In this document: one piece after another, positions 1 through 12,849 of the stretch
How positions within the stretch are numbered: the first letter of the stretch is position 1
Layout of the letters: every line of letters begins with the position of its first letter
Assembly: GCA_005406025.1 (NCBI GenBank)
Contig: BGZK01000212.1
Span: 124,001 to 188,000, forward strand
DNA from: Eumeta japonica
Taxonomy: Eukaryota > Arthropoda > Insecta > Lepidoptera > Psychidae
Reading direction: 5' to 3'
DNA length: 64,000 bases
Notes under the pieces: generated by a model
Databases searched by the model: none
Told to the model about the DNA's origin: nothing
What the model saw: only the letters and a program-made list of their open reading frames with translations
Made by a program: the position numbers and the translations under genes

Positions 1-1488
1 ACAGAATACAGAATTACGCACGAAGTTTTAATAACATTAAAGAAACCGAAATAATGGTAACTGGAATTCATGTCCATCTGTTTGCTTGTCGGTATGTCTG
101 TTTTTGCTTGCATCACGCCAAAATTACTATAATAAATCAATTGGTGATTTTTACAATAACATAGCTTAGTGTGGTTGTAGCGTAATTTCAACAGTAGTGT
201 GTTTTGTAACGGTTATCGCTCAGGGTTAAAGAGTGTTGTATTTCAATCGTAAAATGCCAGGTTCCATCTTAGTCACGAATGAATTGATCAATGGAATTTT
301 AGTTTCGAGCTAATTTATAATACTCCTCCCGGTCTTCTGAGAGCGTGTTAGGCCGTTGGCAGTTGTTATTGCATTTGCGATGTAAACCCCAGTAGTTAAC
401 AACTTCAACCCGCATTGGACCAGCGTGAAAGATTTAGTGTTCAGAGTCCTAAATCTGCAATGAATAAATTGTGATGCGGTACGCATTAGTAATAACATAA
501 TTAAAACTGAACGTGTGTGTGCGCCGAACAAAGCGGATGAATGAATATGGTGAGCATTAATTTTTTAAAATTACGTTTTATGTCACTCATATAAATAGAA
601 AGACTTCTTTATTGTAAAAAAAGTGTCTGCGTTTTTTTTTATCTCCATATTTTAAGTAACTGTTATTTTTCGCATACCACCAAAACACTGTATCGTTGTA
701 ATGATATTTTTTACGCTAATTTTTGTAACAAGGGGTAGTATAAATTTTTTAATAGTATTGCGTTTTGGGTTGTTTTTTTTTCAGCTACAGTCCGTGGATT
801 GGTACGATGTCAGATTTGACTACTGTCGCGTGTGACCTTCACTAGATTACTAATTTCCTCAATAGCACTTCGTCTCAATTAAGTTGTATTTTTGTACCCG
901 ACAAAGATACAAATTTCATGAACAATAATTATTATTAGTAAATAGATAAATATTATACATAAATATATATATCGGTATACGTACAATACAAAGCATAATA
1001 TCTGTATGTGTGTATATGTACAAACATACATACAGGTTTTAAGCACTATAATTTTATATAACAGTATATATTACACATTGATCATTAAAATATAAATAAG
1101 TGATCTATTTGAATTTCATGACCCGTGATGTGGAATCAATTTTCCAAAATCGGTCAGTAATTCAAAATCGTAGTACAATAACCAAATTATAAAAATTTTG
1201 CGATTTGTCTTTCGTCGTAGACAATGTCGCTCCAGCAATTTTATAAATTTAAGCCAGTTGCTTCCTTATTATTTAATCCGTCATTACGATCTCATTAACT
1301 CCACATCGGGACACGTTGCGTGGTCAACTCTCGATTGTGCTTTCCGGAGACATGTTTTCGCCTCGCTCGCATCCACAGATCGGCGACATATGAGCATTTA
1401 GAAGACTGCCAATGTATGTGAATTGTCTGTTTCAGTCTGAGAATGAGATTAAAAGGAAAAACTTCTCCAGTTTTTTTAGGGCGGCAGC
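1..1488. other. AT-rich non-coding stretch
   Basis: No open frame here has recognisable protein content. Around 60-110 there are GTCTGT-type motifs resembling the dispersed repeat described at 1885-1985. The frame at 1198-1401 is short, composition-driven and not supported. Confidence 0.5.
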
Positions 1489-1581
1489 AGTTTAGGGCGG
1501 CCGTACTAGGTTAGACACATGATGTATATATCCTATAAACATATGGATATACATCGTAATGTCTGTATGCCGCCCTAAACT
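1489..1581. repeat. Long hairpin, 93 nt
   Basis: The outer arms AGTTTAGGGCGGC (1489-1501) and GCCGCCCTAAACT (1569-1581) are a perfect 13-bp inverted pair. Inside them AGACA (1513-1517) pairs with TGTCT (1560-1564), and GATGTATATATCC (1521-1533) pairs with GGATATACATC (1545-1555) apart from two extra bases. Together they fold into an almost continuous stem with a loop of about 11 nt. The motif TTAGGGCGGC is also repeated directly just upstream (from 1476). It could be a small palindromic transposon or a microRNA-like precursor; the sequence alone does not decide. Confidence 0.7.
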
Positions 1582-2514
1582 CACCAAACGTGCTGTTCTG
1601 CTAGAAGACCACGCCCATGCCGCTTTCATTCTTGCTATTTCACATATTCCTCGCATTTGGTCGGTCACACGCTCGCTGCCCATAGCGGCCGTAGTACGAT
1701 AACCCTTCATTGCGGCTCATCACGCCATCATGAGAACAAACATTACTAATAAAAAACATCTCGCCATACGAAAAATTTGCGCAAAATAAAGAATCTCTCC
1801 CCGTATGCTTTAATATTTTTAATACTAATTCTTAAAATACATAAAAGTACAAATATAGTATTTTTACTTTAAATGATACGATATAGAATTTTTGTCTGTT
1901 TGTCTGTCAGCTCTGTGCGTTTTTGTACGCTAATCTCAGAAACGGTTTTACCGATTTGAATATGGTTTTGATGCCACAATACACTGGCATGCCACAATTT
2001 ACTGTGGCAAGCTTCTCATAACATTTAATGTTTTGTTTTATATCAGTCGGATCACAAACAAACAGTTATTTTAGTCCATACATATATGTACGCATCAATA
2101 ATGTGAATTATCCACGGTGTTAAGCAACTTGATTGAAAATAATTAAACACGTAATTTATGAAGACTATTCTGTATGTAAATATATATTTATTTTGTAACT
2201 TCAATCATTAAAATTTTAACAAAACTTCACACATAAATTTCGGTTATAAATTGTTTGGCTGAAATCCTACGTTAATAATAATTACTACATTCTTACATAA
2301 AAGTAGCTATTATAAGTAGGCTCTTATTAATTTGGTACACGTTTTTATTTTTATTGTTTGTTGATATATTGTTATCATAATATGTGCAGATTAGAGCATT
2401 AGATAGAAAAGAACTTTACATATAACTTTCGTTTGTTTTATTGTGTGTTTCATTTGTGTGATTAAAATCTTATTAACGGTGGCTCTAATATAGTCTAAAT
2501 TTTATTTAGACACT
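1582..2514. other. Non-coding stretch containing part of a dispersed repeat
   Basis: Apart from the repeat at 1885-1985 I see only AT-rich sequence with no gene signal. Confidence 0.45.
1885..1985 (+). repeat. Dispersed repeat, copy 1
   Basis: A segment with GTCTGTTTGTCTGTC, then TACGCTAATCTCAGAAACGG and ACCGATTTGAAT, matches the reverse complement of about 58790-58885 in the same order and spacing. This type of sequence, where a generic TGTCTGTC run precedes 'TCTCAGAAACGG', is typical of old interspersed repeats in moth genomes. The element's boundaries and class are not clear. Confidence 0.6.
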
Positions 2515-2830
2515 AGCATTTTTCCTGCCTTCATCCAAATCAGACCGTGACCGTGATCGGCACTCTACTAAAACTCCATGGTGACCGGTAGCGTAATCGA
2601 GACCGAAACCGCGGTCAAAATTGAGTGTGGGACTGAAATTGAAATTAACAATTGACTGGATTCGGAATACCAAATCAAATTTGAGAATAAAACCGGGATC
2701 GAAATCGAGACAAAAATGGAAATTCACTAACATCAAGACCGGGTTCGGAATCAGAAGCTGAACAGTAATCAAAGTCGAGAGTGACACAAAGCGGCACCGA
2801 CAGCAGGATCGAGGTCATGTTTGAGAGCGT
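2515..2830. repeat. Imperfect simple repeat (ATCGA/GACCGG type)
   Basis: The stretch consists of loosely repeated 6-mer-like units such as ATCGAGACCG, GGATCGAAATCG and CGGAATC. A 93-codon open frame on the minus strand lies in it but is explained by this low-complexity composition, so I do not call it a gene. A related stretch in the opposite orientation lies at 58620-58760. Confidence 0.6.
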
Positions 2831-3148
2831 AATCAGTCGACGTACAGAACTAAGGGATCCATCCTACAACCATATGGGCGGAGCCGCAAACAAATGCTAA
2901 TAGAACATAAATTTAAAATTCATTTAAAAAAAAAAACACTTTATTGGTAATATTTCGTTTATTTTTTCTCGAACAATTCAGTTGATCTTAACCAGTTTAC
3001 CGAATTTGACACAGTTTTATTAATAACTAGCTTATATCCGCTTGCATTTTCATGTATTCCTTAATTTTTTTTTTTGTATCGACCCACCTCGGAATCGGGA
3101 TTTGAATTTCGGAATCACTATCTATTCAGATTCCAGCACACTTACCGT

Positions 3149-3754
3149 CTTATTCAGAGTCGCTAGTCTAACTTTAAAACGTGCTTAAACAACTGTTTAA
3201 CGCGAGTTTACAAAAGTCTATTCAAAGATCTTGTTTAATTTATAAACACTATTTACACCTTGTTTAGCCATCATACAATTTAAACGTAGACAAAGGATGT
3301 TTAACAGTGGCCTAAGGATTGTTTTACTGAATATTTGACGTAGGTTGTCAAAAGTGACATTTGATTATCGTGTTATTGTCATAAAGTTAGAGATTGATTT
3401 TTATAAATTGCGAATTATTAATTGGAAGCGCATTCGTAATGGAAAAATTATCTGAAATTAAAGAATTTCACAAATGTTTCACTAAATATAAATTTTATAT
3501 ATATATATATATATATGTAATTATATAAATATATACTTTTCATTACTTGGATGCCAGATACTAAATATTATCTAGTTTTTTAAAACATTTTTTGATCAGA
3601 ATGTTGCCATTATAACGCTTAAACACGGTTTTAGTTAGACTGCAGTCTAAGTGACATTCTAAATTGCTTAATGCCCAAACACTCTGTTTAAGAAGTAAAC
3701 TGTGTTTAGTTAAACTACCGTTGAACGATGTTTTAAATAAGAACTCTGAATAAG
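3149..3754. mobile_element. MITE-like element with terminal inverted repeats
   Basis: CTTATTCAGAGT at 3149-3160 is exactly inverted as ACTCTGAATAAG at 3743-3754. Similarity continues inward imperfectly: TTTAAAAC, then AAC and AGTTTA occur in corresponding places on both sides. The 606-bp interior has no coding sequence and contains a (TA)n run at 3496-3516. This layout is that of a non-autonomous DNA transposon. The flanks show no clear target-site duplication, so the exact ends may lie a few bases out. Confidence 0.65.
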
Positions 3755-5372
3755 GCAGTTAGATTTCTTCGACCCATGTCTCATTTGAAGCACGACGCCT
3801 GCGCCGCTCTCGGTTCTAAATCCGATTCCGGTGTAGGTCTCTCCAATCCCGTCCGTCGTTTCTGTATTTATATGCTCACATAAGGAATCGTATACTTACT
3901 TATAATTTTAGGTATTACTTTACTCTCTATACAAGAGTATCTTTTTAATTTTACAACTCTCACGCGGGATGAGAGCAACTTTAATTGTGAACGTTAACGA
4001 GTCAAAACGTTCGACTTGAGTTAGTGTTGAGAATATTTGACGACTTTATGTGTGTTCTTCTCAATACTAAATTTATTGTCAATTGGCATCCATTATAAAT
4101 AAATAATAGGCATATGTTACAAAACGTCTCAGAGGTGACAATAATAAAAAACAAAAAGACCTGAATTTCTCATTATTTTGCATTTAATTAAACATCATAC
4201 ATAAATGCTAGTCTCTTTTTTTCTTATTTGTCGTATTATAAAAAAAGAATGTTACAATATACTTGTTTTAGTATAGAATTTTTACAGTCTATTTGAATTG
4301 CAGTGTAATGTGCTTAAAAAAATCTTCTTGGAAGCCAAAGACTTCTATGCACTAGAAGTTTTTGTTAGAAGCATAATGAGTAGAACTTGAAATTTGTAAG
4401 CACGAAATAGACACGATCTCTAATAATTTCTCGATGCTCTCGCTTTGTTTCAATTGTAAATATTTGAAGTTTATATTGAAACGTAGATCATAATTTTCTT
4501 GTATTTTTTGCATTAAAAGTTTTTTTTAAGTAAAGGTCTCATTCAAATTAAAAGAATATTATTTTTATAATATTTTCTTAAAATTGCTTTGTTGGTGCAC
4601 TTATATTTTTTTTTCTTAAACCCTCAAAAATTAGGCGATAACAATTTATGGGTTTTGTTACTTTAAATTAATTGAACAAAGTTATTGTTGCCAGATTAAC
4701 ACCATTAAGTTATAAATACTTGGTGTTTAAGAGCCACTTTGGTTTTTACATATTACGACAATAACTATTTGTATTACGGTATTTACTATCTGTAAGACCG
4801 CGAAAAATTAAAAGTTCGTCTTTTTTATTTAATTTGCACTGTTCTGATTATGGAAATATGTAAATTATAAATTAAAACCGCACTAATTATATAAAAAATT
4901 CGGTGTAGAATTATTTTTTTAGAGAGAATGATACCTGTAATATTCTTTTGATTTGAGTGACAGCTTTGCTTAAAAGCCCTTGATGCAAAAAATACAAGAA
5001 ATTTTTGATCTATTTCTAAATAAAAACTAGAAAGACTGACGAATTTAAATAAATCTTTCTTGTACCAGAATTTATATTACATACGATTAGATGTTCTCTA
5101 CAAAGGACTTCAAAATGATATTGAATCGCCGCCCGCGCTGATGACGATGTAAATGTTAGAAGATATTTGTTCAATTCTTAAATTTGATAAAGTTTAATAA
5201 AAACTAAAATGAAACAAGTCCGAATTTAAAACGCGTCTATACGATAAAATATGCAAGAAAGTTAGTCTTTTCATCTGCGACGACAGACCAATTACAATTG
5301 TTTTTCCCAAAATGACGTATTTAGAATCCGACGAAACAAACGCCGTGTCCTGTGTAGCCTCTTCAGGCTAAC
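3755..5372. other. AT-rich stretch without visible gene
   Basis: I see no reading frame with protein character, no terminal repeats and no RNA gene here. Confidence 0.45.
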
Positions 5373-5440
5373 TAAATTGGATAGGTTGGAGGCGCTTCTT
5401 TACTACTTATAGTAGACGCGCCTCCAACCTATCCGATTTA
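5373..5440. repeat. Hairpin with 23-bp arms (possible small-RNA precursor)
   Basis: The arm at 5373-5395 (TAAATTGGATAGGTTGGAGG plus CGC) and the arm at 5418-5440 pair at 22 of 23 positions, with the single mismatch a T opposite G that would form a G-U pair in RNA. The 22-nt spacer contains a small internal inverted pair (CTACT/AGTAG). Outside the arms there is weak further complementarity for about 15 bases. Arm length, loop size and near-perfect pairing fit a microRNA precursor or a short foldback element. I do not recognise the arm as a known microRNA. Confidence 0.65.
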
Positions 5441-5870
5441 GAATAACGTGTAGAGTTTTTAAATAAAGCCGTATCCTTCGGCCGCAATCGATTCGGACAA
5501 GTGCCGTCACGCTATTCGGCCGACTTGTCCGATCTGAGTGCGAGCGAACGCCTAATAAACCCGTATAAAGTTGAGGGCCTGTACGATTGCGCATGTCGAT
5601 CCCGCGGCGGGGCCGCCCGGCGGCGCCTCTTAGAATTAACGCGTTGACAAAACCGCCGGGATCGGGCAGTAATAAATTACCGCTGAAGCAGATCCCTCCC
5701 TGTAGATAAATCAAATGTAAAAGACAAAACGGGAATTCCGATTTTACGAAACAGGCCCTCTTATTGTTCGAGGGGCCGCGACCACGCCCCCCTCCCCTGC
5801 TCCGGCCCCCGCCGACAGAGTGATCAATTTTAATTTAACGTTCTATACAAACAGTAATTATCAATTCGCG
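5441..5870. other. GC-rich island without coding signal
   Basis: GC- and CpG-rich sequence (for example 5470-5660 and a C-rich run near 5770-5810) lies inside an AT-rich setting. The 103-codon minus-strand frame here is rich in R, G and P as expected from composition alone. A conserved regulatory element or unannotated exon is possible but not shown. Confidence 0.4.
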
Positions 5871-7440
5871 GTCGTGTTTATTAAATCCCCTTTGTTAAGT
5901 GATTTGGGTGTATAATTAAGTTGGCCGTTTGATCTGCTTCGATCCGACGTCGCCGCTTTTAGAAGTGACTTAGGGTTTTCAAGGGCAACGTTGGAGGTGG
6001 TACGAGAGAAATGATTTTGACATTGAGGGCCTAAGAACATCTCGAATGTTGAAACACCGTTGTATGATATCTTATGTTGTATATATTTCAGCGTGTAATA
6101 CAGAATGAGAAATGGATTTCGAAAACCCAAAACGGACAGAAAAAGTAGAAAATATTCTTTTTAGTGTAGATATATATTTAATGTTTGCTATTTTTTTATT
6201 AATATATATAAAGAAATATTAATAAGAATAAGATGTACGATAAAATGCGTGCGTAATAATTTAGTGATTATTTTTTGTATTTTCCTTATTTTTGTTCTTT
6301 TTCAGATCATGAAAAATATGACGTAAGCCATAAGAAACAAATCAAAATGAAAGCAAAAAAAAATTATAGTAAAAAAACGATTACATGAAACATAAATAAA
6401 TGATGATTGATGTGTCCAACTATTTTCTTATTAATGACACATTATAATAACTACTAATTATTTCAATTTCAGTTTACAACTAAAAATTGCATGTATACAG
6501 ACTCTCCTATAATTACGCTCCTTTGGGTGCATAGGAGCTTGTCCTTTTCAGTCACTACGACCGGCTGAAAGTTGAGAATGATGATAATGATGATATTAAC
6601 TTCACATTTATATTTTTTCTATATGCCACCATTTTCGTCACTAAAACTCTATTTTACAGTCTGTCTTAATATTCTAACAAAGGACGATCGAAATAGGCCG
6701 TACTAGAGTACGATAGTTAATTTTTGCCATTTTAAATAGTTTAGCCACCAAGTCATGTGTAACGTGATTGTATAATAATGATCCACTTAGTTAGTTTTTT
6801 GGCCGATTAAGCTCCACCCATATCTTAGGAAGGGAGAATAATGGAGATATGGAATATATAACCACAACACAGTTTGAACCTTTTTCTTTAAACCATGTAA
6901 GTGTTCTTAATTCTCAATTTAATTCTTTGGACAAGGATGCGTTCACTTATCTTCATCCTTCATAATACAATTTCAGCACCGATACCACCAATATGGAATT
7001 AACTTATAGAATCAAACATCATAACACTTAACTTTAAGGAAATTCTCGATTATGTAAGAAATATTACACTTGTTTTATATGTATTCTAATTTAGTGTGGT
7101 ATAAATTTTTCAAATAGTAAAACATAAATTGGCATAGCTATAGGTTCTTATAATCACAGTACTAAATTTATTATTAATATGCGTGTTTCTTTATTCTGAC
7201 AAATTCATTCAACTCTATATAATTACAAGTTTATTACTTGAAAATTATACAGTACTTTCATACTGAGTGATTATTTAATAATGCTCTTAAATTTATATTG
7301 GAGTAAATTTTGTATATCCACAAGGATTCTATTGAACGTAGAGCCCTCTAAATGAATTTGTAACTTTGCATAGTCAACTAATGTAACATAACTAAACGCA
7401 ATCTATGTTTATTAAAGTGAAACTTTTATTACATCGTCTC
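5871..7440. other. AT-rich stretch without visible gene
   Basis: Nothing recognisable was found. The minus-strand frame at 5861-6130 has no motif and no supporting structure. Confidence 0.45.
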
Positions 7441-7941
7441 AAACTTTTTCGTCTGCGTTTGCATGTCACATTACAGTCGGCCGCAGAGTAGGGGTAGAGT
7501 GAAAGGCACTCCCTTCCACTGCTCGTCAGAGCAGTCAAGGCCAATATGGCGGCGCCTATAGTTCATATCAGCTGACCGTGTAGTGCATAGACTATAGAGT
7601 ATTCAATAGGGACGGGCGGAGTTACCTATACAACGTTGAAAATAAGCGAGTATTGTGTTCAGTACAGTGGAATAGTACCAATATGTATAGTACCAACACT
7701 CCCTTTAGGTGGCGCTGTCAGCATTCATATACCATACATCTTTAATGCTATAAGTAGTATTACTAATTTTGCGCTCACAACGAACACTCCATAGTACAGA
7801 TTATTTACATTAGTGTCCACGTTATTTTGTGTTTATTAGTGTTTAATGCGAATAGTGTTATTTATTTGCTTTTGGTGAGCAACGACACACCTGGTGAGTT
7901 CGAAAACTGATCATCGAGGAATAAGTGAAGAATAATGCAAA
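7441..7941 (+). promoter_or_regulatory. Possible promoter or 5' untranslated region
   Basis: A moderately GC-rich block precedes the degenerate frame at 7942. It contains AATATGGCGGCGCC near 7542, a match to the YY1/Pleiohomeotic-type core (GCCATnTT read on the other strand). No TATA-box and start-site pair is clear. The assignment rests on position and composition only. Confidence 0.25.
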
Positions 7942-8195
7942 ATGAATGACGATAAATTAATTTCACGCCGTAAAAAAAACGCTGAAAGTACGTGCTTATG
8001 TCTTGGTGCCTAGTACTGCACCGTTCAAAGTGGTGAGCCTGTATATGTGACAGAAAACTTTTACATCAAAAGCAACTAAACGCGAACGATGCCGTAGATA
8101 TCGTCAAAAATGCAAGCGTTAATGTTTGTATAGCATCTAGATAATTGTTAAGAATTATGTAAAAGTATCCTAAAACACAGAGTTGAATAAAATAT
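7942..8195 (+). pseudogene. Degenerate short coding unit with basic N-terminus
   Basis: An ATG at 7942 opens a frame of 23 codons with a basic stretch (SRRKKNAE) before a TAG. Shifting frame, a further open stretch beginning CDRKLLHQKQ is seen from about 8050, and a poly(A) signal AATAAA lies at 8186-8191. The two pieces in the same direction, followed by a poly(A) signal, suggest a decayed small gene or retrocopy, perhaps the start of a mobile-element protein with a basic DNA-binding region. I do not recognise the family, and this could be coincidence. Confidence 0.3.
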
Positions 8196-8640
8196 TACTT
8201 GGAAAACTAATCTACTTTTATCATTTCCCATTATCATTCCAATTTTCCAAAAATAAAATTAAAATTGATGATGAGATTTCAATACCCTTAATGAAATATT
8301 ATTCCAAAAATTATTAGTTTAATGTCTACGATATGAAAATAAGTTTCACTTTTACCGTGGTTTCATAAAACCACACATAGTTTACTTTTTTTTCTGGTAT
8401 GGAGTTTATGGCGATCACTATTCCTTTTAAACATTTCTATTTTTTTTTTCATTTAATACAATACTAATAATTTCATATATGAATTGGGATGCCAGAGTTG
8501 AGATTCCAATTTTCTTTAACTTATCTGAAATAATGACCTTCAAAACATTTTTTTTTTTTTATACCAGTACTTATAAAATTTACAACTCTCACTAAATTCA
8601 CTTCTACCACTGAAACTTAGACGTCCAACTCTTTCATGCA
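8196..8640. other. AT-rich stretch without visible gene
   Basis: No coding or repeat structure recognised. Confidence 0.4.
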
Positions 8641-8900
8641 AATTCGTAGGCCTCCGAACATCCGAAAGGGAAGATTCATCCCGGAAATGCTGTGTTTAGG
8701 GGGGACTGTCTTAGGCTCGCGGAGACAGCCGACCGCCGGCAGATAAAGCACAATACACACACTCCGCCGCTCTCGAAGTTTCCACATAAATCAGCGGGGT
8801 AACTTTATTCAAACGACTCTCTCGCGACATTCGTTCGGATTCGCCGTCGGCGGAAACTTCCCCCGGGGCGGATTCTTTGTGACGTCACCGTTGTCTATCC
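8641..8900. other. GC-rich island
   Basis: CpG-rich block with no usable open frame, sharply bounded by AT-rich DNA. It includes a CRE/ATF-type core GTGACGTCAC near 8880. A conserved non-coding or regulatory element is a reasonable guess; nothing more is visible. Confidence 0.35.
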
Positions 8901-9779
8901 GTTTTGCAAACTACCATAAATACCGTTTTAAAATATTTTCGTCCAACTTAAGATAGTGGCGGGAATGGTCGAGCGAGAAACGCTTTCGTCTGTGAAAAAT
9001 TGCCTATTTAAATTGTGACGTGGTTACAAATTGTACAAATAAGTTCGGAAATTTCAAGCCGAAACGCGAAGTTAGTCTGTCTAAAATTTATGGTTTGATC
9101 CACTCTTCTTCTGAAAGATATACCGAAAAAAAATATTTTTTATAAAAAGAATATCTTTGTACTAAGTACTCGATTGTAATATTATATATATCCTTAAAAC
9201 ACCCGCGTTTTTTGACCGACAAAATTTCACTCTGCAAGTATGTCCGAAAAGTTAGCGTTACGAAAATTGTCTCTTCTACTTTAGATATTCAAGGCTATTA
9301 CAAAAACGTGAGTACTGAATTGTTCCACCTATTTTCTGGTCAGCATTGAACGATAACATAAAAATTGTATTAAATGAAAAAGGCTTGGATGCCAAAGAAC
9401 TTCTAAAAGAATTAATCATAAAACTCTGAAATCAATTACAAATGTAATAATAATACCATGCGGTCCAGTAGTACCCTACGCACGGTTTAGGATGAAAATA
9501 ACGACCGTAATTTAAATACGTTTAAACGTGAATATGTGTATATATAATATTGACAAAATCAAACGGTTAATTTTTGCACATATCAAATAGTGTGTAATGT
9601 AATAATTGGAACATTAAATAATAAATAAATAATGTGTATTTATGTTATAAAATTCGATCTTACGTCACCGTAAGACCTCGGGCTACTCTGGTTGAGTTAG
9701 TTTTTTTTTTTTTTACTCGTGGCCAAAGACAAAGTAATTATGTTTGCGTAGTGAGCTAATTTATGAAATTCTTCATCGG
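8901..9779. other. Non-coding stretch
   Basis: AT-rich, no reading frame or repeat recognised beyond a poly-T run near 9700. Confidence 0.4.
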
Positions 9780-10010
9780 TCCAATGCGAGGGAACAGTTT
9801 TGTTTTTCTGCGCCGGCAAAAGCCGACATTTTCTAAGGGAGCGCTTTTACCGGCTAATTTTAATTGCGCATTTTTGTCGGGTATCGCTCGCGGCGGTGTG
9901 CGGGACAGACCGCACGTGTCCAATTAAATTTTATTTGTTGGCAACTGGAAACTGTACGCCGGCCTGCGGGGAAGTGGGGGGACGGTTAGAGCCGCAGATT
10001 GATGCTGCGG
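9780..10010. other. GC-rich island
   Basis: A block richer in G and C than its surroundings. The 88-codon plus-strand frame crossing it (9800-10066) starts with a hydrophobic, cysteine-containing stretch but has no family signature and no splice context, so I leave it uncalled. Confidence 0.3.
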
Positions 10011-11189
10011 TGGTTATCTGTTACATTTGTAATGTGTCATTATGTATAAGTACGTCGTTTAAATGACAAAATTTCTCGCATTGTCCAAAAAAAAAACTTG
10101 ACCAATTGGGTTCGAGTTGAATTCGCACGTGAAGCATTCCGTATCATGATGAATAATTTTATTCGTGCAATGATCTAATAGTACATCAAGTTCTATATGA
10201 TTTTAGGTGCCAAATAGAAGAATTGACAGGAGGCTATATATATAACACGGGTCATTACATCAACCGAAAACATAAACGCCAGGAATTTTCTTTTATATAT
10301 ATTCATAATGTAAAATATATTTGAATACGTATTGGTTTGCATACATATATATAATACATTTTACATTCACCTGCGATGACATCAAATTATTTCTTTCATA
10401 TCTCATAACGACCGATCACGCTGTCAAACAAAATTCTTATCTTGTTCCTACTTGCGATTCCAATATTAACCCTCCGCGTTTGATTCAAATTTTGGTCTCG
10501 ATTTCAATTCTGATTCTATACAAAATATACGCAACGTAAAAAACGTAGCCGCGAAACAATATAAAAACTATTCTATCTTATACCTTACTTCAGTATGTGA
10601 GCTATTAGCATACTTAATTTCAATGTAGCTTTTGCAACGTTCGCGATCAAATGCACAGACAGACAGACGTTTCCATTCCCTTGAAAGTATTTCACAAATA
10701 TTTTCAAAGTACAATATTTTTGTCCCACTGTTTTAGTTTATAATAGATTATTACACTATATAAAATTTTATCGGCACAAGCCTTAGTGCTTATAGAACCT
10801 TGACGGAGGGCCAAGCCAAGGCAAGACGCAAAACCGAAGCGATTATGTTCTATAAAAGTTATGCATGTATTTTACAGTATTATTACATCGCTTCCAATGG
10901 AGTATACTAATCCATTTAAATGACGTCAATTGCAATGACCTGAAGTATATCTTTGCATTGTAATAAGGACCGTCACGATTGTCCATCGATAATAATTTCG
11001 CATTTAACACGCTCACTATTCAAAGTTTTTTGCAAATATGTATTGCAAGTATTTTTTTTTTTGTTTTCAATTAAACTATTTATATTTCGCTTCTTCATAA
11101 TCGACATCGGTCAAATGTAGTTATAGATTTTATAACTGTCAAATTAAGCTGTTCGTAGATTATTCACACTTTTTTCACATCATAACCCG
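10011..11189. other. AT-rich stretch without visible gene
   Basis: No gene signal. A short GACAGACAGACG run near 10660 recalls the dispersed-repeat motif at 1885. Confidence 0.4.
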
Positions 11190-11360
11190 ATGGACGTATT
11201 ACCGCCGCAGACGCTCTTCATTGAAGCACGCAACACAGTTACACTTCAGCCGCATAACGGCCGCAATCAAATTGCATCTGCAACGCCGGCCACGAGCACC
11301 GGCCCTCCAGCCGATATTGCAATCTGCGCCGGCCGGCCGGGGGAACACTTGTCGTGGAAG
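11190..11360. other. GC-rich island
   Basis: A CCGGCC-rich block inside AT-rich DNA. The plus-strand frame 11190-11453 spans it, but its composition explains the frame and no domain is visible. Confidence 0.3.
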
Positions 11361-12849
11361 CAATCACAGTTTCCAACTGTTATGATAATGTCGCCTTTCT
11401 CCTTTTCTTCGGCGAAATATTGCAAGTCTTATAGGCGTCTTTCTTTTGATTAAAAGCATATATATTTTTTTTTCTTTTGAACGTATTCTATATATCCAGA
11501 AAGAAAAAGAAAGACTGTTTTATTCGGCATATGAACAATCTGTGAATAGTAAAAAAGAAGTCATATGGTCAATTAGGTCAATGCCGGACCGGTTTTGTTA
11601 TTACAATCTCGACTTTATTCAAACGGGATCTACAAATTTTGTTGTTCGGAATTGTATACGTGTATATCGCCTCTCTCCGCGGGCATGTCTGCAAAGTCGG
11701 CGTTACTGAAGTTGCTTTGTTATTAACTTAGGCAAAATGTAAGTGATAAACTTGATGTCTTTGTACGAATAGTTTGCTCAAAATATAAACTATGCAATCC
11801 CATTATATCTTTCATGCGGTGTCGGTACACTGCGTACGTTTCGGCCGCGGGTGAAATCGCTTTCAGTGAATGCGTTTTGTTTACTTCAAAAGTATTAATC
11901 CACTTCCATGCACCATAACAAGAAAGTGCGTGAAAATTTCTAGGGGTACCGATTTCGTTTTGTTTTAAAATGGACAATTTATCAGTAGCATCATTCCCAT
12001 TTCAAGTCATCCTCCTACTGATTTCCAATTAAATCAGTTCCTATTTTAGCCTTTAAAACCATTAGAATAATAACAGCGTTGCTTTAGAATTTATTGCATT
12101 TCCATGCAGTTAATTTTCTGGACGTTCCATAAAGCATAGGAGATCCATATCCATGTACGCTACACATAAAATCCCCTAAGAAGGGACACCTGTGACATTT
12201 ATAATGGAGGTTATAGAGCTATTTAACTATTGTAATACATTCAATTATGCAATCAAAAATGGAAAAAAACAATTAAAAGTCCTCATTTACAATATGGTGT
12301 TACTTTTGCATTATAACATGATAAATCATGAATCACAATTTACTTTGCTATTGTGTAGATGGCGCCGTAAAACCTAAGAACGATCGCGCTGAAGAGAGAT
12401 TTCATTCCTGCTGTGTTCTTATATATAATATATCAGATAAATTGAATTTGTAGATTAATTTTACTACTGATGATTTAGTATAAAAATAGCTTGTAGTAAG
12501 TAATAAGTAGGTACAAAATTATAAAAATAATATTATTTGTTATAAATCATTAACTTTACATTACTGTTATAATAATTTTCGTCAACTGAATATTAGAACT
12601 GACGGTGTGCCAACATTCGACATAAAAATATGCGTATTAGGAGAGGATATAGGTGATTTTTACACATAGAATCAAGCCAGTTTCATCAAACCTATAGCGT
12701 ACGTGTGGCAGTAGTCTATGTATAGGAACGTTTTCGTCAGCATGTTAAAATCATACAGAATACCCGTTTGCCCTAATATTCTCCCTTAAGTTTACATACA
12801 AATCCCAAAAAAATGTACTCTTCCATTCAATATGGATGAGAACGTCGTG
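11361..12849. other. AT-rich stretch without visible gene
   Basis: Several frames of 60-90 codons occur on both strands; none has recognisable motifs or splice borders. Confidence 0.4.

Noticed and set aside
2506..2787. 93-codon minus-strand ORF
   Set aside because: Lies in an imperfect simple repeat; composition explains the open frame.
5403..5714. 103-codon minus-strand ORF
   Set aside because: Lies in a GC-rich island and overlaps a hairpin arm; no domain and composition alone explains it.
9800..10066. 88-codon ORF with a hydrophobic start and cysteines, a possible small secreted protein
   Set aside because: No splice sites, signal-peptide cleavage context or family match; it sits in a GC-rich island.
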